From: Aphanothece sacrum FPU1
GTDB taxonomy: Bacteria; Cyanobacteriota; Cyanobacteriia; Cyanobacteriales; Microcystaceae
Direction: 5' to 3'
NCBI RefSeq assembly: GCF_003864295.1
Contig: NZ_BDQK01000017.1
Coordinates: forward strand, 1-64,000
Length of the DNA: 64,000 nucleotides
Notes under the pieces: model-generated
What the model was told of the DNA's origin: nothing
What the model saw: the letters and a program-made list of their open reading frames with translations, nothing else
Database searches by the model: none
Made by a program: the position numbers and the translations under genes
Shown here: in pieces, positions 26,475 to 35,212 of the stretch
Numbering within the stretch: the stretch's first letter is position 1
Layout of the letters: every line of letters starts with the position of its first letter

Positions 26475-27791
26475 ATGAGTCCAGTAACACAGTCAAAACC
26501 TTTGCTAGTCCCCAAAGGAGGCAAAAAATGGGCGATCGCGGTTTCCGTTTTAGGATTATTATTGCTAGGAAGCACCGCTATTTATATCCTTAGATTTAGC
26601 CCTAGACAGTCCTCAGAGGCTTCTGTCGAGCCTATTGTGACTCCCCCCAAGGTACAAGCCATTTCCGCCCTGGGAAGGCTCGAACCCCAAGGAGAAGTGA
26701 TTCATGTCGCCCCTCCTCCCACTCAAGGAGGAGCAAAAATTAGTCAAATGCTCGTCAAGGAGGGGGATAAGGTACAAAAGGGTCAAAATATAGCTATATT
26801 AGACAATTTTGACAAAAAAAAGGCGGCTGTCACCGTTGCTCAACAAGCGGTTAATGTTGCTAAGGCTAACTTAGATATTGTACAAGCAGGGGCGAAAACT
26901 GGAGAAATTCAAGCTCAACAAGCTACTATTGAGCAATTATCGGCAGAATTAACTGGACAAACTGCCACAAATCGAGCGACAATTTCTCAGTTAGAGATGG
27001 AATTAGAAGGGGAAAAACAAGAACAAAAGGCTACTATTGCACGCTTAGAAGCGGAGTTAAAAGATGCTCAAAGAGAATACAAACGCTATCAAATTCTAGC
27101 ACAAGATGGGGTCATTTCTGACTCAGATTTAGAAAAGCGTCAATTAGCCTTAGATAAAGCCAAAGAAAGTGTAATAGAAGCGCAACAAAGACTCAAAAAA
27201 ACTGTTAATACATTAACGGAACAAATTGCAGCAGAAAAAGCTCAATCTAATAAAGAAATTCAGAGTTTAACCCAACAAATTCAAGTGGCAAAATCCACTT
27301 TAAATCGTATTGCAGAAATTCGTCCTGTGGATGTACAAAAAGCACAAGCTGAAGTTGACCAATCCTTAGCTAAACTAACAGAAGCGCAACAGGATTTAGA
27401 CTTAGTTTATGTTCGCTCTCCTATGGAGGGACAAGTTATTAAAATTAATACTTATCCAGGAGAAAAAGCTGATGATACTAATGGTATTGTGGAAATTGGT
27501 AAAACCCAACAAATGATGGTCATTGCTGAAGTTTATGAAAGTGATATTAATCAAGTTAAAATCGGACAAAAAGCTCTTATTAAAAGTGAAAACAATACCT
27601 TTGCTGGAAACTTAAAAGGAACCATACATCAAATTGGTTTAAAAATTGGCAAAAAAGATGTATTAAATACTGATCCGGCGGCTGATGTTGATGTCAGAGT
27701 AGTGGAGGTTAAAATATTACTTGATCCTGCTTCTAGTCAAAAAGTCAGGGACTTAACCTATGCCAAAGTAACGGCTAAAATATTATTATAA
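26475..27791 (+). CDS. devB: DevB-like membrane fusion protein (HlyD family)
   Basis: 438 aa. One N-terminal membrane anchor (about residues 18-40, WAIAVSVLGLLLLGSTAIYI) is followed by a lipoyl half-motif (GRLEPQGEVIHVAPP), a long coiled-coil region with repeated ATI..LEAEL units (about 120-300), the second lipoyl half (DLVYVRSPMEGQVIKIN) and a beta-barrel region. This is the periplasmic adaptor of DevBCA exporters, which couple to TolC. In Anabaena, DevBCA exports heterocyst glycolipids. In unicellular strains homologues are present with unknown lipid-like substrates. devC begins 5 bp after the stop. Confidence 0.9.
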   Translation: MSPVTQSKPLLVPKGGKKWAIAVSVLGLLLLGSTAIYILRFSPRQSSEASVEPIVTPPKVQAISALGRLEPQGEVIHVAPPPTQGGAKISQMLVKEGDKVQKGQNIAILDNFDKKKAAVTVAQQAVNVAKANLDIVQAGAKTGEIQAQQATIEQLSAELTGQTATNRATISQLEMELEGEKQEQKATIARLEAELKDAQREYKRYQILAQDGVISDSDLEKRQLALDKAKESVIEAQQRLKKTVNTLTEQIAAEKAQSNKEIQSLTQQIQVAKSTLNRIAEIRPVDVQKAQAEVDQSLAKLTEAQQDLDLVYVRSPMEGQVIKINTYPGEKADDTNGIVEIGKTQQMMVIAEVYESDINQVKIGQKALIKSENNTFAGNLKGTIHQIGLKIGKKDVLNTDPAADVDVRVVEVKILLDPASSQKVRDLTYAKVTAKILL

Positions 27792-27796
27792 ATATC

Positions 27797-28948
27797 ATGA
27801 AAATTCCTCTCGCTTTTTTACAATTAACCCATGAAAAGATACGACTAATTATTGCTCTTGCTGGCATTACATTTGCCGATGTATTAATGTTTATGCAGTT
27901 AGGTTTTAGAGATGCTTTATTTGATAGCGCAGTTAGACTACATAAGAGTTTAGAAGGAGATGTTTTTGTCCTTAATTCTAAATCAGATAGCTTCACAGCT
28001 TTAAGAAGTTTTTCTCAAAGAAGACTCTATGATATTTTAGGGGTTAATAATGTTGAATCTGTTATTCCTATGTATGTAGGATTATCGAACTGGAAAAATC
28101 CGGTTGAACGCCAAACTCGTAGTGTATTTGTCATTGGATTAAATCCTAGTATAAATACCATAAATTTACCAGGAATTGCTGAAAATATATCAGTTATAAA
28201 ACAACAAGATACAGTTTTATTTGATCGTAGTTCTCGCAAAGAATTTGGCCCCATTGCTGAATTTTTTGATCAAGGAAAAACCGTTACAACAGAAATAGGA
28301 AATAGACAGATAAAAGTCGGCGGTTTATTTTCTTTAGGAACATCTTTTGGGGCCGATGGAACTATTATAACCAGTGATGTGAATTTTTTGCGGCTTTTTT
28401 CTGCTCGTCAACAGGGGTTAATTGATCTTGGGGTGATTCAATTAAAACCGAATACTAATGTAGAAGCAACTTTAAAATTTTTAAGAGATAATTTTTCTCA
28501 TGATGACATTCAATTTTTTTCTAAAGAGGAATTAATTGCTCATGAAAAAAGTTTTTGGCAAAATAGAACTTCTATTGGGTTTATTTTTACTTTAGGGACT
28601 ATCATGGGCTTTGTGGTAGGTACGGTAATTGTTTATCAAATTTTGTATACAGATGTGGCCGATCACTTGCCTGAATATGCTACCCTAAAAGCAATGGGAT
28701 ACACCGATTTTTATTTATTAACATTGGTGTTCCAAGAGGCCATAATCTTAGGCATTATTGGTTTTCTACCAGGGTTTGGATTTGCCATGTTTATGTATAT
28801 TAATGCTGCTAAAGCAACGGGATTACCCATTATGATGACTTTAGCAAGAGCTATGACTGTGTTAATATTAACAGTGATTATGTGTTGTCTTTCGGGAGGG
28901 GTTGCCGTTGGTAAATTAAGAGCGGCTGATCCAGCAGATATTTTTTAA
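27797..28948 (+). CDS. devC: DevC-like ABC exporter permease (MacB/FtsX-type)
   Basis: 383 aa. An N-terminal transmembrane segment (LIIALAGITFADVLMFMQLGFRDALFDSAV) precedes a large periplasmic domain. Three C-terminal spans then follow (FIFTLGTIMGFVVGTVIVYQ, LVFQEAIILGIIGFLPGFGF and MTVLILTVIMCCLSGGVAVG) with the FtsX-type pattern EYATLKAMGYTD between the first two. It forms the transmembrane part of DevBCA, with 5-bp spacing to devB. A GTAGGGG palindrome (28951-29013) separates it from devA and may attenuate transcription between the two. Confidence 0.92.
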   Translation: MKIPLAFLQLTHEKIRLIIALAGITFADVLMFMQLGFRDALFDSAVRLHKSLEGDVFVLNSKSDSFTALRSFSQRRLYDILGVNNVESVIPMYVGLSNWKNPVERQTRSVFVIGLNPSINTINLPGIAENISVIKQQDTVLFDRSSRKEFGPIAEFFDQGKTVTTEIGNRQIKVGGLFSLGTSFGADGTIITSDVNFLRLFSARQQGLIDLGVIQLKPNTNVEATLKFLRDNFSHDDIQFFSKEELIAHEKSFWQNRTSIGFIFTLGTIMGFVVGTVIVYQILYTDVADHLPEYATLKAMGYTDFYLLTLVFQEAIILGIIGFLPGFGFAMFMYINAAKATGLPIMMTLARAMTVLILTVIMCCLSGGVAVGKLRAADPADIF

Positions 28949-28950
28949 CC

Positions 28951-29013
28951 GTAGGGGCGGGTTTTCACAACAATTTATGATTCTAACAAATAGATTAAAT
29001 AAACCCGCCCCTA
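28951..29013. repeat. GTAGGGG-type palindromic repeat (family C), devC-devA intergenic
   Basis: TAGGGGCGGGTTT (28952-28964) and AAACCCGCCCCTA (29001-29013) form a perfect 13-bp inverted repeat around a 36-bp AT-rich loop. It starts 2 bp after the devC stop, inside the presumed operon. The same arm recurs at 33801, 35213 and 38450. Confidence 0.85.
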
Positions 29014-29053
29014 TATTATATTTAATCCTAACAAATAAAGGCATGATTAAATT

Positions 29054-29770
29054 ATGACTCAAAAACCAGTTGTTACTATTAAAAATTTAGATCATTATTT
29101 TGGAGAAGGTAGTCTCAAAAAACAAATTCTCTTTGATATTAATTTAGAGTTAAAATCAGGAGAAGTTGTTATTCTTAAAGGGCCATCAGGTTCGGGAAAA
29201 ACTACATTATTAACCTTAATGGGAGGGTTAAGATCTGCTCAAACAGGAAGTCTAAAAGTGTTGGGACAAGAATTAGTAAAAGCCAAAAAAGATCAGTTAG
29301 TTAAAATTCGTCGTTATATAGGTTACATTTTTCAAGCTCATAATTTATTAGACTGTTTAACTGCTAGACAAAATGTACAAATGTCCGTTGAATTACATGA
29401 GTTAAAATATAAGGATGAAGCTAAACAAAAATCTATTGCTATGTTAGAATCTGTAGGATTAGGCGATCGGGTTAATTATTATCCCAAAAATCTATCCGGT
29501 GGACAAAAACAAAGAGTAGCGATCGCTCGTGCTTTAGTCAGTCATCCGAAGATGATTTTAGCTGATGAACCTACTGCTTCTCTTGATAGTAAATCAGGCC
29601 ATGATGTTGTAGAATTAATGCAGGAATTAGCTAGAAAACAAGGGTGTACAATTTTAATTGTTACCCATGATAATCGTATTCTAGATATGGCAGATCGGAT
29701 TATTGAATTAGAAGACGGACATTTATTTGAAGGAGGAAAAAATAAAAAGGCATTAACTATTACAGGCTAA
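29054..29770 (+). CDS. devA: DevA-like ABC transporter ATPase
   Basis: 238 aa. It has Walker A GPSGSGKTT, Q-loop YIFQAHNLLD, signature LSGGQKQRVAIARAL, Walker B MILADEPTASLD and the H-loop VTHDNR, so it should be catalytically complete. It belongs to the LolD/MacB ATPase group and pairs with devB and devC. The last codons (ALTITG and the TAA stop at 29768-29770) lie inside a twin-hairpin repeat copy starting at 29752. The natural C-terminus may therefore have been replaced by the repeat insertion; the essential ATPase motifs are far upstream. Confidence 0.93.
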   Translation: MTQKPVVTIKNLDHYFGEGSLKKQILFDINLELKSGEVVILKGPSGSGKTTLLTLMGGLRSAQTGSLKVLGQELVKAKKDQLVKIRRYIGYIFQAHNLLDCLTARQNVQMSVELHELKYKDEAKQKSIAMLESVGLGDRVNYYPKNLSGGQKQRVAIARALVSHPKMILADEPTASLDSKSGHDVVELMQELARKQGCTILIVTHDNRILDMADRIIELEDGHLFEGGKNKKALTITG

Positions 29771-29816
29771 AGCCTGATACTATAAGAACGAAGGCTGTCT
29801 ACACAGCCTAATAATA
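29752..29816 (+). repeat. Twin-hairpin repeat (family B) copy 2, overlapping devA 3' end
   Basis: Hairpin A CAGGCTAAAGCCTG (29763-29776), spacer ATACTATAAGAACGA, hairpin B AGGCTGT-CTAC-ACAGCCT (29792-29809). The surrounding 65 bp is repeated almost exactly at 29834-29898 (82-bp period). It includes the devA stop codon. Confidence 0.85.
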
Positions 29817-29833
29817 TGATTTTTAATCGTTTT

Positions 29834-29898
29834 ATTAACTATTACAGGCTAAAGCCTGATACTATAAGAACAAAGGCTGTCTACACAGCCTAATAATA
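29834..29898 (+). repeat. Twin-hairpin repeat (family B) copy 3
   Basis: A direct copy of 29752-29816 with one difference in the spacer (AACAAAGG for AACGAAGG). Hairpin A is at 29845-29858 and hairpin B at 29874-29891. It ends 19 bp before the aminopeptidase P start codon, so it lies in the 5' leader or promoter of that gene. Confidence 0.85.
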
Positions 29899-29917
29899 GG
29901 CAAGGTTCGTTTGTATA

Positions 29918-31276
29918 GTGAGTCTATTTATAACTACCCTAAAACAACGTAGACAAAAGTTAGCCCAGTTAATCGATATTCCTGTCATATTATGGTCGGG
30001 AAAAGCCCCATCACGCAATTTTCGCGCCAACCGTTACCCCTTTCGTGCTAGTAGTCATTTCCTCTATTTTGCCGGAATTTCCCTAGAAAATGCCGTTATT
30101 CGTCTAGAAAATGGTCAATTAGAGCTATTTATAGATGATCCTGCCCCTGAGAGTACCCTATGGCATGGAGAAACCCCCACCAGAGACGCGATCGCGGCTA
30201 TAATAGGAGCAGATCGGGCTTATCCTTTAGAGGAGTTACTCCCCAAAACCGCCCATGCTGCTACCATAGGGGTACAAGACCTAGCTACCTATCAACAGCA
30301 ACAAAACATCTTAAATCGCCCTATTTTCCCCTCTAACGCCCCAAAAGAGATAGATTTAACCCTCGCCCAAGCTATAGTTACCTTACGATTAACTCACGAT
30401 CAAGAAGCAATAGCACAAATTAGAAAATCTGTCAAGGTTTCTATAGAAGCTCATAAAATAGGCATGAAAAGCACTGCACTCGCCACCACAGAAGCTCAAG
30501 TCAGGGGTACAATGGAGGGGGTGATCATGGCTCATAATATGAGTTGTGCTTACGGTAGTATCGTCACCGTACATGGAGAAGTATTACACAATGAAGAATA
30601 TCACCATCCCCTACAACAAGGGGACTTGCTATTAGCTGACGTGGGGGCTGAAACCCAGTTAGGATGGGCTTCAGATATTACCCGAACTTGGCCAGTAGGG
30701 GGCAAATTTTCGGCAACACAACGGGACATTTATGACATTGTACTAGCCGCTCATGATAATTGTATTGAAGCCATGAAGCCAGGGGTAGAATATCGGGAGA
30801 TACATCTATTAGGGGCGAGAATAATCGCAGAAGGATTAGTTAATCTGGGTATTTTGCGGGGAAATCCTGATAATTTAGTAGAAAAAGATGCTCACGCCTT
30901 ATTTTTTCCCCATGGTATCGGGCATTTATTAGGGTTAGACGTACATGACATGGAAGACTTGGGGGACTTAGCAGGTTATGAGACCCGAAGACACCGTAGC
31001 GATCGCTTTGGTTTAGAATATTTACGTTTAGATCGACCTTTGGCCTCTGGGATGGTAGTTACCATAGAACCAGGGTTTTATCAAGTTCCAGCCATTTTAA
31101 ACGATTCCCAAAGGCGCGAAAAGTATCAAAATGATGTTAATTGGGAAAAATTAGCCCAATTTGCTGATGTACGGGGAATTCGCATTGAGGATGATGTTTT
31201 AGTGACAGAAACCGGAACAGAGGTATTGACTATTGATTTACCCACTCAAGCCACAGAAATTGAAAGATTGTGTTAA
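29918..31276 (+). CDS. pepP: Aminopeptidase P family (Xaa-Pro aminopeptidase, M24B)
   Basis: 452 aa from a GTG start at 29918. The N-terminal non-catalytic domain (FRANRYPFRASSHFLYFAGI) and the C-terminal pita-bread domain are both present. The latter carries the metal ligands in DVGAETQLGWASDITRTWP (two Asp), FFPHGIGHLLGLDVHD (His), TIEPGFY (Glu) and RGIRIEDDVLV (Glu). The family releases N-terminal residues preceding proline and usually uses two Mn ions. A cytoplasmic location is expected because no signal peptide is seen. A twin-hairpin repeat lies immediately upstream. Confidence 0.93.
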   Translation: MSLFITTLKQRRQKLAQLIDIPVILWSGKAPSRNFRANRYPFRASSHFLYFAGISLENAVIRLENGQLELFIDDPAPESTLWHGETPTRDAIAAIIGADRAYPLEELLPKTAHAATIGVQDLATYQQQQNILNRPIFPSNAPKEIDLTLAQAIVTLRLTHDQEAIAQIRKSVKVSIEAHKIGMKSTALATTEAQVRGTMEGVIMAHNMSCAYGSIVTVHGEVLHNEEYHHPLQQGDLLLADVGAETQLGWASDITRTWPVGGKFSATQRDIYDIVLAAHDNCIEAMKPGVEYREIHLLGARIIAEGLVNLGILRGNPDNLVEKDAHALFFPHGIGHLLGLDVHDMEDLGDLAGYETRRHRSDRFGLEYLRLDRPLASGMVVTIEPGFYQVPAILNDSQRREKYQNDVNWEKLAQFADVRGIRIEDDVLVTETGTEVLTIDLPTQATEIERLC

Positions 31277-31348
31277 GAAACGCTTAAATAAAGGCTAAAG
31301 CTGAGGAAAATTAAGCTATCAAGTAAAGTAGTCTTTAACAGTTCTATC

Positions 31349-31678
31349 ATGTCAGAATTTCTCGATTTTCTTAAGCATAAATACGCCTATGTTGCCATTG
31401 GTGAATTCAAACCGGGGCGGTTTGCTGAAGCGCAACGACTTTACGAAAAAGCAGTATCTAGTTATAAGCAAGGGTTTCAAGGAGCATTTCTGTTACAAAA
31501 ACCTGGAACAGATGAAGGGATTGCTATCATTATGTGGGAAAAAATTGAGGATATGGAAGCTAATAAGAATGAAATTTATCAAAAAGTTTTAGAGGAAATG
31601 GGGCCATTATTTGTGAACCCACCTAAAACAGATTTTTATGAGGTTTGTAATGAAATTGATGGATTTTCAGAGGAATAG
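31349..31678 (+). CDS. Dimeric alpha/beta-barrel (ABM-like) hypothetical protein
   Basis: 109 aa. The pattern AYVAIGEFKPGRFAEAQRLY, a central strand GAFLLQKPGTDEGIAIIMWE and a C-terminal helix suggest the ferredoxin-like fold of antibiotic-biosynthesis-monooxygenase/EthD domains. No catalytic residues can be assigned. It is downstream of pepP on the same strand (72-bp gap) and convergent with the substrate-binding protein gene across a twin-hairpin repeat. Confidence 0.55.
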   Translation: MSEFLDFLKHKYAYVAIGEFKPGRFAEAQRLYEKAVSSYKQGFQGAFLLQKPGTDEGIAIIMWEKIEDMEANKNEIYQKVLEEMGPLFVNPPKTDFYEVCNEIDGFSEE

Positions 31679-31749
31679 TTTTTGGATTAATTAATAGACA
31701 AGTAAAATTAAGCTATAAGAGCGAAACCTGGCGACCCAAGTTTAGAATT

Positions 31750-31796
31750 AGGCTGTGTAGACAGCCTTTGTTCTTATAGAATAAGGCTTTAGCCTT
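31750..31796 (-). repeat. Twin-hairpin repeat (family B) copy 4
   Basis: On the plus strand: AGGCTGT-GTAG-ACAGCCT (31750-31767), spacer TTGTTCTTATAGAAT, then AAGGCTTTAGCCTT (31783-31796). Read on the minus strand it has the same order and loops as the copies at 29752 and 29834. It sits between convergent genes ending at 31678 and 31858, a typical terminator position. Confidence 0.8.
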
Positions 31797-31857
31797 TATT
31801 AATTTATGAATTTTACATTGCAAGTTCAGTAGAACCGCTAAAACGCAAGTGCAATTT

Positions 31858-33585
31858 TTACTCATTATCTTTAACATAAATTTCATCAATATTCCAAAAT
31901 GTGCCACCTAATGCTGAATGTTGAATACCGTTAAAACGATTTCTGACTGCCGCTAAAGAATAACCATTCACTAAATAAATAAAAGGTAAATATTCTGACA
32001 CTAAAGTTTGGGTTTGATCATAAATTTCTTTACGTTTTTTTAGTTCTAATTCTTGAGAACCTTTCACAGATAAATCCTCAATTTGTTTTTCCCAATCTGC
32101 AAAAACTTGCCCTGTCAAGGGTTTAGCCCCAGGTTGAGGTTTTTGGTTAAACATATGTAAATTACCGTCTATATACCAAATATTAGGGGCGTGGGGTTCA
32201 TTTCCTCCAGTAAATCCCAGAATATGAGCCTCCCAATCTAAAGAATCACTTAATTTATCTACTAATACATTAAAGGCTAAAGGACTAAAATCAATTTGTA
32301 TTCCTAACTTTCTTAAATCTTCTTTAATTTGCGCCCCCATAGCTTCTCTAATTTTATTTCCGGCATTGGTAATTAAGGAAAATCTAATTTTGTTGCCTTT
32401 TGCGTCTAATAATTCCCCTGCTTTATTATACTTAAATCCTTCTTTTAAAAGTAATTCTTTGGCTTTTTCTGGGTTATAATGATACCCTTCGATTTTTTTG
32501 TTATAAAAAGGCGATTGTACCGAAATCTGGGTATTTTGAGGTTGCCCTAAACCGCGATAAATATTATTAACCATCCGTTCTCTATCCATACCATAAGCTA
32601 TCGCTTTTCTAAAGTTAAGGTTATTAAACCAAGCTGATTTTATGGGGTCAACTAAGGGTTTACCATCCCGTTTTCCTTGATTAAGATTAAAAGCCATAAA
32701 GTTAGTTCCAAAGGCTGCACCCCCATTATAAACAGTAAAATTTCCTCGTTCTTCTTCCCGTTTTAATAAAGAAAAATAATCTGGTGTTATGCTAATAGAA
32801 TCTAAACTCCCAGACCGAAATTGTAATAAAGAGGTATCAGGTGATTCTACAATTGTCCAAATTACTTGTTCAATATTTGGCAGTTGATTTCCTTTTTCAT
32901 CTTTTTTCCAATAGTAGGGATTCTTTTCAAAGATAATTCGTTGACTGGTGGCATATTCTTTTAATTTATAAGGGCCATTAACAATAATTTTATCAACAGG
33001 AGTATCCGTTCCCCAAACTGTTAAAAATTCAGGGTTTCCTTCTTTATCTTTTTTCTCAATATTTTTTCGTAAAATATGAGCAGGTAAAATCGGAACTCCC
33101 GCATTATCTAAAAATGGGGCAAAGGGTTCAGTTATTTTAAATTCGATGCGTCGTTCATCGAGTTTTTTGATTTGAGGAAATGTTCCTTGTCTTCCTATTC
33201 TAAAACTATCTCGATAATTATTAGGAATTTTGGGATTTAGATATAAATCATTATAAGTAAATACTACATCATCAACAGTTAGGGGTTTACCATCTGACCA
33301 TTTTAACCTTTCTTTTAAAGTGAAAGTAATAGTTAATTTATCATCAGAAATGTCCCAAGATTCAGCTAAAGCAGGTTCTTTAATTCCTGTAATGGGATTT
33401 TCTGTAATTAATCCTTCATAAGTCAATCCGAAGATATTAGGAGACTCTTGAGATAAAACAGCATTAAATGTTTTAGGATCACTTAATACGGCTAAAACAA
33501 CTTGATTCGCATTTGCTTTTTGGGCGCAAGCTGTTAAAGGAAATAAACATAAAATAATCAAAATAATTGCAAAAATACGTTTCAT
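31858..33585 (-). CDS. ABC transporter substrate-binding lipoprotein, family 5 (peptide/nickel type)
   Basis: 575 aa. The signal peptide MKRIFAIILIILCLFPLTAC ends in a lipobox (LTAC, Cys20), so it is a lipoprotein on the periplasmic face. The SBP_bac_5 hallmarks are present: GLITENPITGIKEPALAESW, ERLKWSDGKPLTVDDVVFTY, the FRKAIAYGMDRERMV helix and KAKELLKEGF-like LLLKEGFKYNKAGEL. Family members bind oligopeptides, opines, glycosides or nickel-chelates; the ligand here is unknown. The permease gene follows upstream by genome order at 33884 on the same strand, about 300 bp away. No ATPase or second permease is in the window. Confidence 0.9.
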   Translation of the reverse strand: MKRIFAIILIILCLFPLTACAQKANANQVVLAVLSDPKTFNAVLSQESPNIFGLTYEGLITENPITGIKEPALAESWDISDDKLTITFTLKERLKWSDGKPLTVDDVVFTYNDLYLNPKIPNNYRDSFRIGRQGTFPQIKKLDERRIEFKITEPFAPFLDNAGVPILPAHILRKNIEKKDKEGNPEFLTVWGTDTPVDKIIVNGPYKLKEYATSQRIIFEKNPYYWKKDEKGNQLPNIEQVIWTIVESPDTSLLQFRSGSLDSISITPDYFSLLKREEERGNFTVYNGGAAFGTNFMAFNLNQGKRDGKPLVDPIKSAWFNNLNFRKAIAYGMDRERMVNNIYRGLGQPQNTQISVQSPFYNKKIEGYHYNPEKAKELLLKEGFKYNKAGELLDAKGNKIRFSLITNAGNKIREAMGAQIKEDLRKLGIQIDFSPLAFNVLVDKLSDSLDWEAHILGFTGGNEPHAPNIWYIDGNLHMFNQKPQPGAKPLTGQVFADWEKQIEDLSVKGSQELELKKRKEIYDQTQTLVSEYLPFIYLVNGYSLAAVRNRFNGIQHSALGGTFWNIDEIYVKDNE

Positions 33586-33587
33586 AT

Positions 33588-33640
33588 AAATTATGAATTA
33601 TGAATTATGAATTATAAATTATGAATCATAATTTATGAAG
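33588..33640. repeat. Heptanucleotide ATGAATT-type short tandem repeat
   Basis: Several copies of TATGAAT/TATGATT-like heptamers (ATTATGAATTATGAATTAT) lie immediately upstream of the substrate-binding protein start. The same heptamer is repeated at 41752-41801 and 41931-41962. Such short tandem heptamers are a known feature of cyanobacterial genomes. Confidence 0.7.
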
Positions 33641-33800
33641 TAACTATTAAACCCAATTATAAACCACTTTTACCTCTGAAATGGTTTAAGGACGGGTTGA
33701 TCTGATATGTAGCTACACAAAACTAATTATATAAAATATGTCCGACTACTTACTCAACCAAAAAATTCAATAAACTCGCCTCTATTACTAAAATGGTGTC

Positions 33801-33861
33801 AGGGCGGGTTTATCTGATTTTTTAGTGAAAATCAGCCATATTAGTCAAAAACCCGCCCCTA
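33801..33861. repeat. GTAGGGG-type palindromic repeat (family C)
   Basis: AGGGCGGGTTT (33801-33811) pairs with AAACCCGCCCCT (33850-33861) around an AT-rich loop. It ends 23 bp before the permease stop codon in the roughly 300-bp gap to the substrate-binding protein gene, which also carries heptamer repeats and a diverged partial copy near 33676. Confidence 0.7.
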
Positions 33862-33883
33862 CGGAATTTCTGTCTTTCCCACA

Positions 33884-34903
33884 TTAATAACGAATGCGAG
33901 GATCAACATAAGCATTAGCTAAATCGATTAAAATACTAGCAAATACGACAATAGCTCCGAAAAATACCATAATTCCCTGAACTGTCGGATAATCTCTCAC
34001 AGAAATCGCCTCATATAACCGATTTCCTAATCCTGGCCAAGAAAACGTTACTTCTGTCAAGACGGCCCCACCTAATAAAGAGGCAAAAGTCAATCCTAAC
34101 ACCGTAATAACGGGAATCAAGGCATTTTTAAGGGCATGAGCTAATAAAATACGTCTTTCGGGAATTCCTCTCGCTCTAGCGGCTTCTACATAGTCAGCTT
34201 GTAAGGTTTGTTTTAAGTTGACCCGTACCATGCGTTCAAAAATCCCACTTAATAGAATCCCTAACGTAAAGCTAGGTAAGATTAAATAGTAGATAGATAG
34301 AGAAAATTGCCCTAAATTTCCCCCTAATAAGCTATCAAGGGTGTAAATGCCCGTTATAGGATTAGGAGAGGTTTGATCGAGGGGAAAACGAGTTCCCAAG
34401 GGAAACAAACGTAACTGTACCGAGAAAATCAATTGTAAAAGCATTCCTACCCAAAAAATCGGCAAAGAATAGGTAATAATGCCAAATAATCGCCCTCCTA
34501 CATCTACGGAAGTATTAGGACGAGAAGCGGACAAAATGCCAATTGTCACCCCTATTACCACTGCGATGATCATACTATAGAAAGCTAGCTCAGCCGTAGC
34601 AGGGAAATGTTCACCAATAATTTGCCAAACTGATTTGCCATTACTGGTGAGGGAACTGCCTAAGTCAAAACGAAGCACTTGACCGAGATAAATGAGATAT
34701 TGTAGCCATAACGGTTGATTTAAGCCTAATTGTTCCCGTAGAGCGGATTTTGCTGATTCAGGAGCCCGATTACCCAGAATAGCATCAGCAGGGTCTCCAG
34801 GAGTTGCCCGTAAGAGGAGAAAAACGAGAGTGATAATCGTCCAAATCATCAACGGGGCTAATAATAGACGAGCGAACAGATAATATTTTAAAGACTTGCT
34901 CAC
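33884..34903 (-). CDS. ABC transporter permease, DppB/OppB type
   Basis: 339 aa from a GTG start at 34903. Six hydrophobic segments, the N-terminal LIYTLxRATPGDPADAI-like motif (LLLRATPGDPADAILGNRA) and the cytoplasmic EAA loop YVEAARARGIPERRILLAHA identify a family 5 binding-protein-dependent permease. Its natural partners would be a DppC-type permease and two ATPases, which are absent here. The substrate-binding protein gene at 31858-33585 is on the same strand and presumably cooperates. Confidence 0.92.
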   Translation of the reverse strand: MSKSLKYYLFARLLLAPLMIWTIITLVFLLLRATPGDPADAILGNRAPESAKSALREQLGLNQPLWLQYLIYLGQVLRFDLGSSLTSNGKSVWQIIGEHFPATAELAFYSMIIAVVIGVTIGILSASRPNTSVDVGGRLFGIITYSLPIFWVGMLLQLIFSVQLRLFPLGTRFPLDQTSPNPITGIYTLDSLLGGNLGQFSLSIYYLILPSFTLGILLSGIFERMVRVNLKQTLQADYVEAARARGIPERRILLAHALKNALIPVITVLGLTFASLLGGAVLTEVTFSWPGLGNRLYEAISVRDYPTVQGIMVFFGAIVVFASILIDLANAYVDPRIRY

Positions 34904-35022
34904 GGGATAAAACCCCTATCTATAAAGGTTTGTAGGTTTGAAGTAGACAAAATTAAGCTAACTACTTCTGCTATAATTCAAATAGAGTGTTTTAAACCCT
35001 CAAATCATAATATCTCACTGTC

Positions 35023-35208
35023 ATGAGTGATTTTAATTTAGGTGATACCCTGCATTGGACAGCAGAAGCAGAACTAAAACTGAAGAATATTCCTTATTTT
35101 GTGCGAACTCAGGCCCGTCAACGGATTGAAGCTTTGGCCCGGGCCTCCAGTTTAAACGAAGTTACAGCCGAACTCGTAGAACAAGCTCGGCTAGACTTTG
35201 GACAGTAA
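35023..35208 (+). CDS. PCP-reductase-domain small protein
   Basis: 61 aa. The segment [20 protein letters not shown], then [27 protein letters not shown], matches the short C-terminal domain (PCP_red) of the light-independent protochlorophyllide reductase ChlB subunit, present in cyanobacteria as stand-alone peptides. It is probably soluble; a role in chlorophyll-related complexes is inferred only from the family. A tandem repeat array begins 5 bp after the stop. Confidence 0.8.
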   Translation: MSDFNLGDTLHWTAEAELKLKNIPYFVRTQARQRIEALARASSLNEVTAELVEQARLDFGQ

Positions 35209-35212
35209 TGGG

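Noticed and set aside
29752-29898. Twin copies considered as tRNA-like or riboswitch structures
   Set aside because: The layout is two simple hairpins with a short spacer, lacks tRNA arms or known aptamer motifs, and recurs beside unrelated genes.
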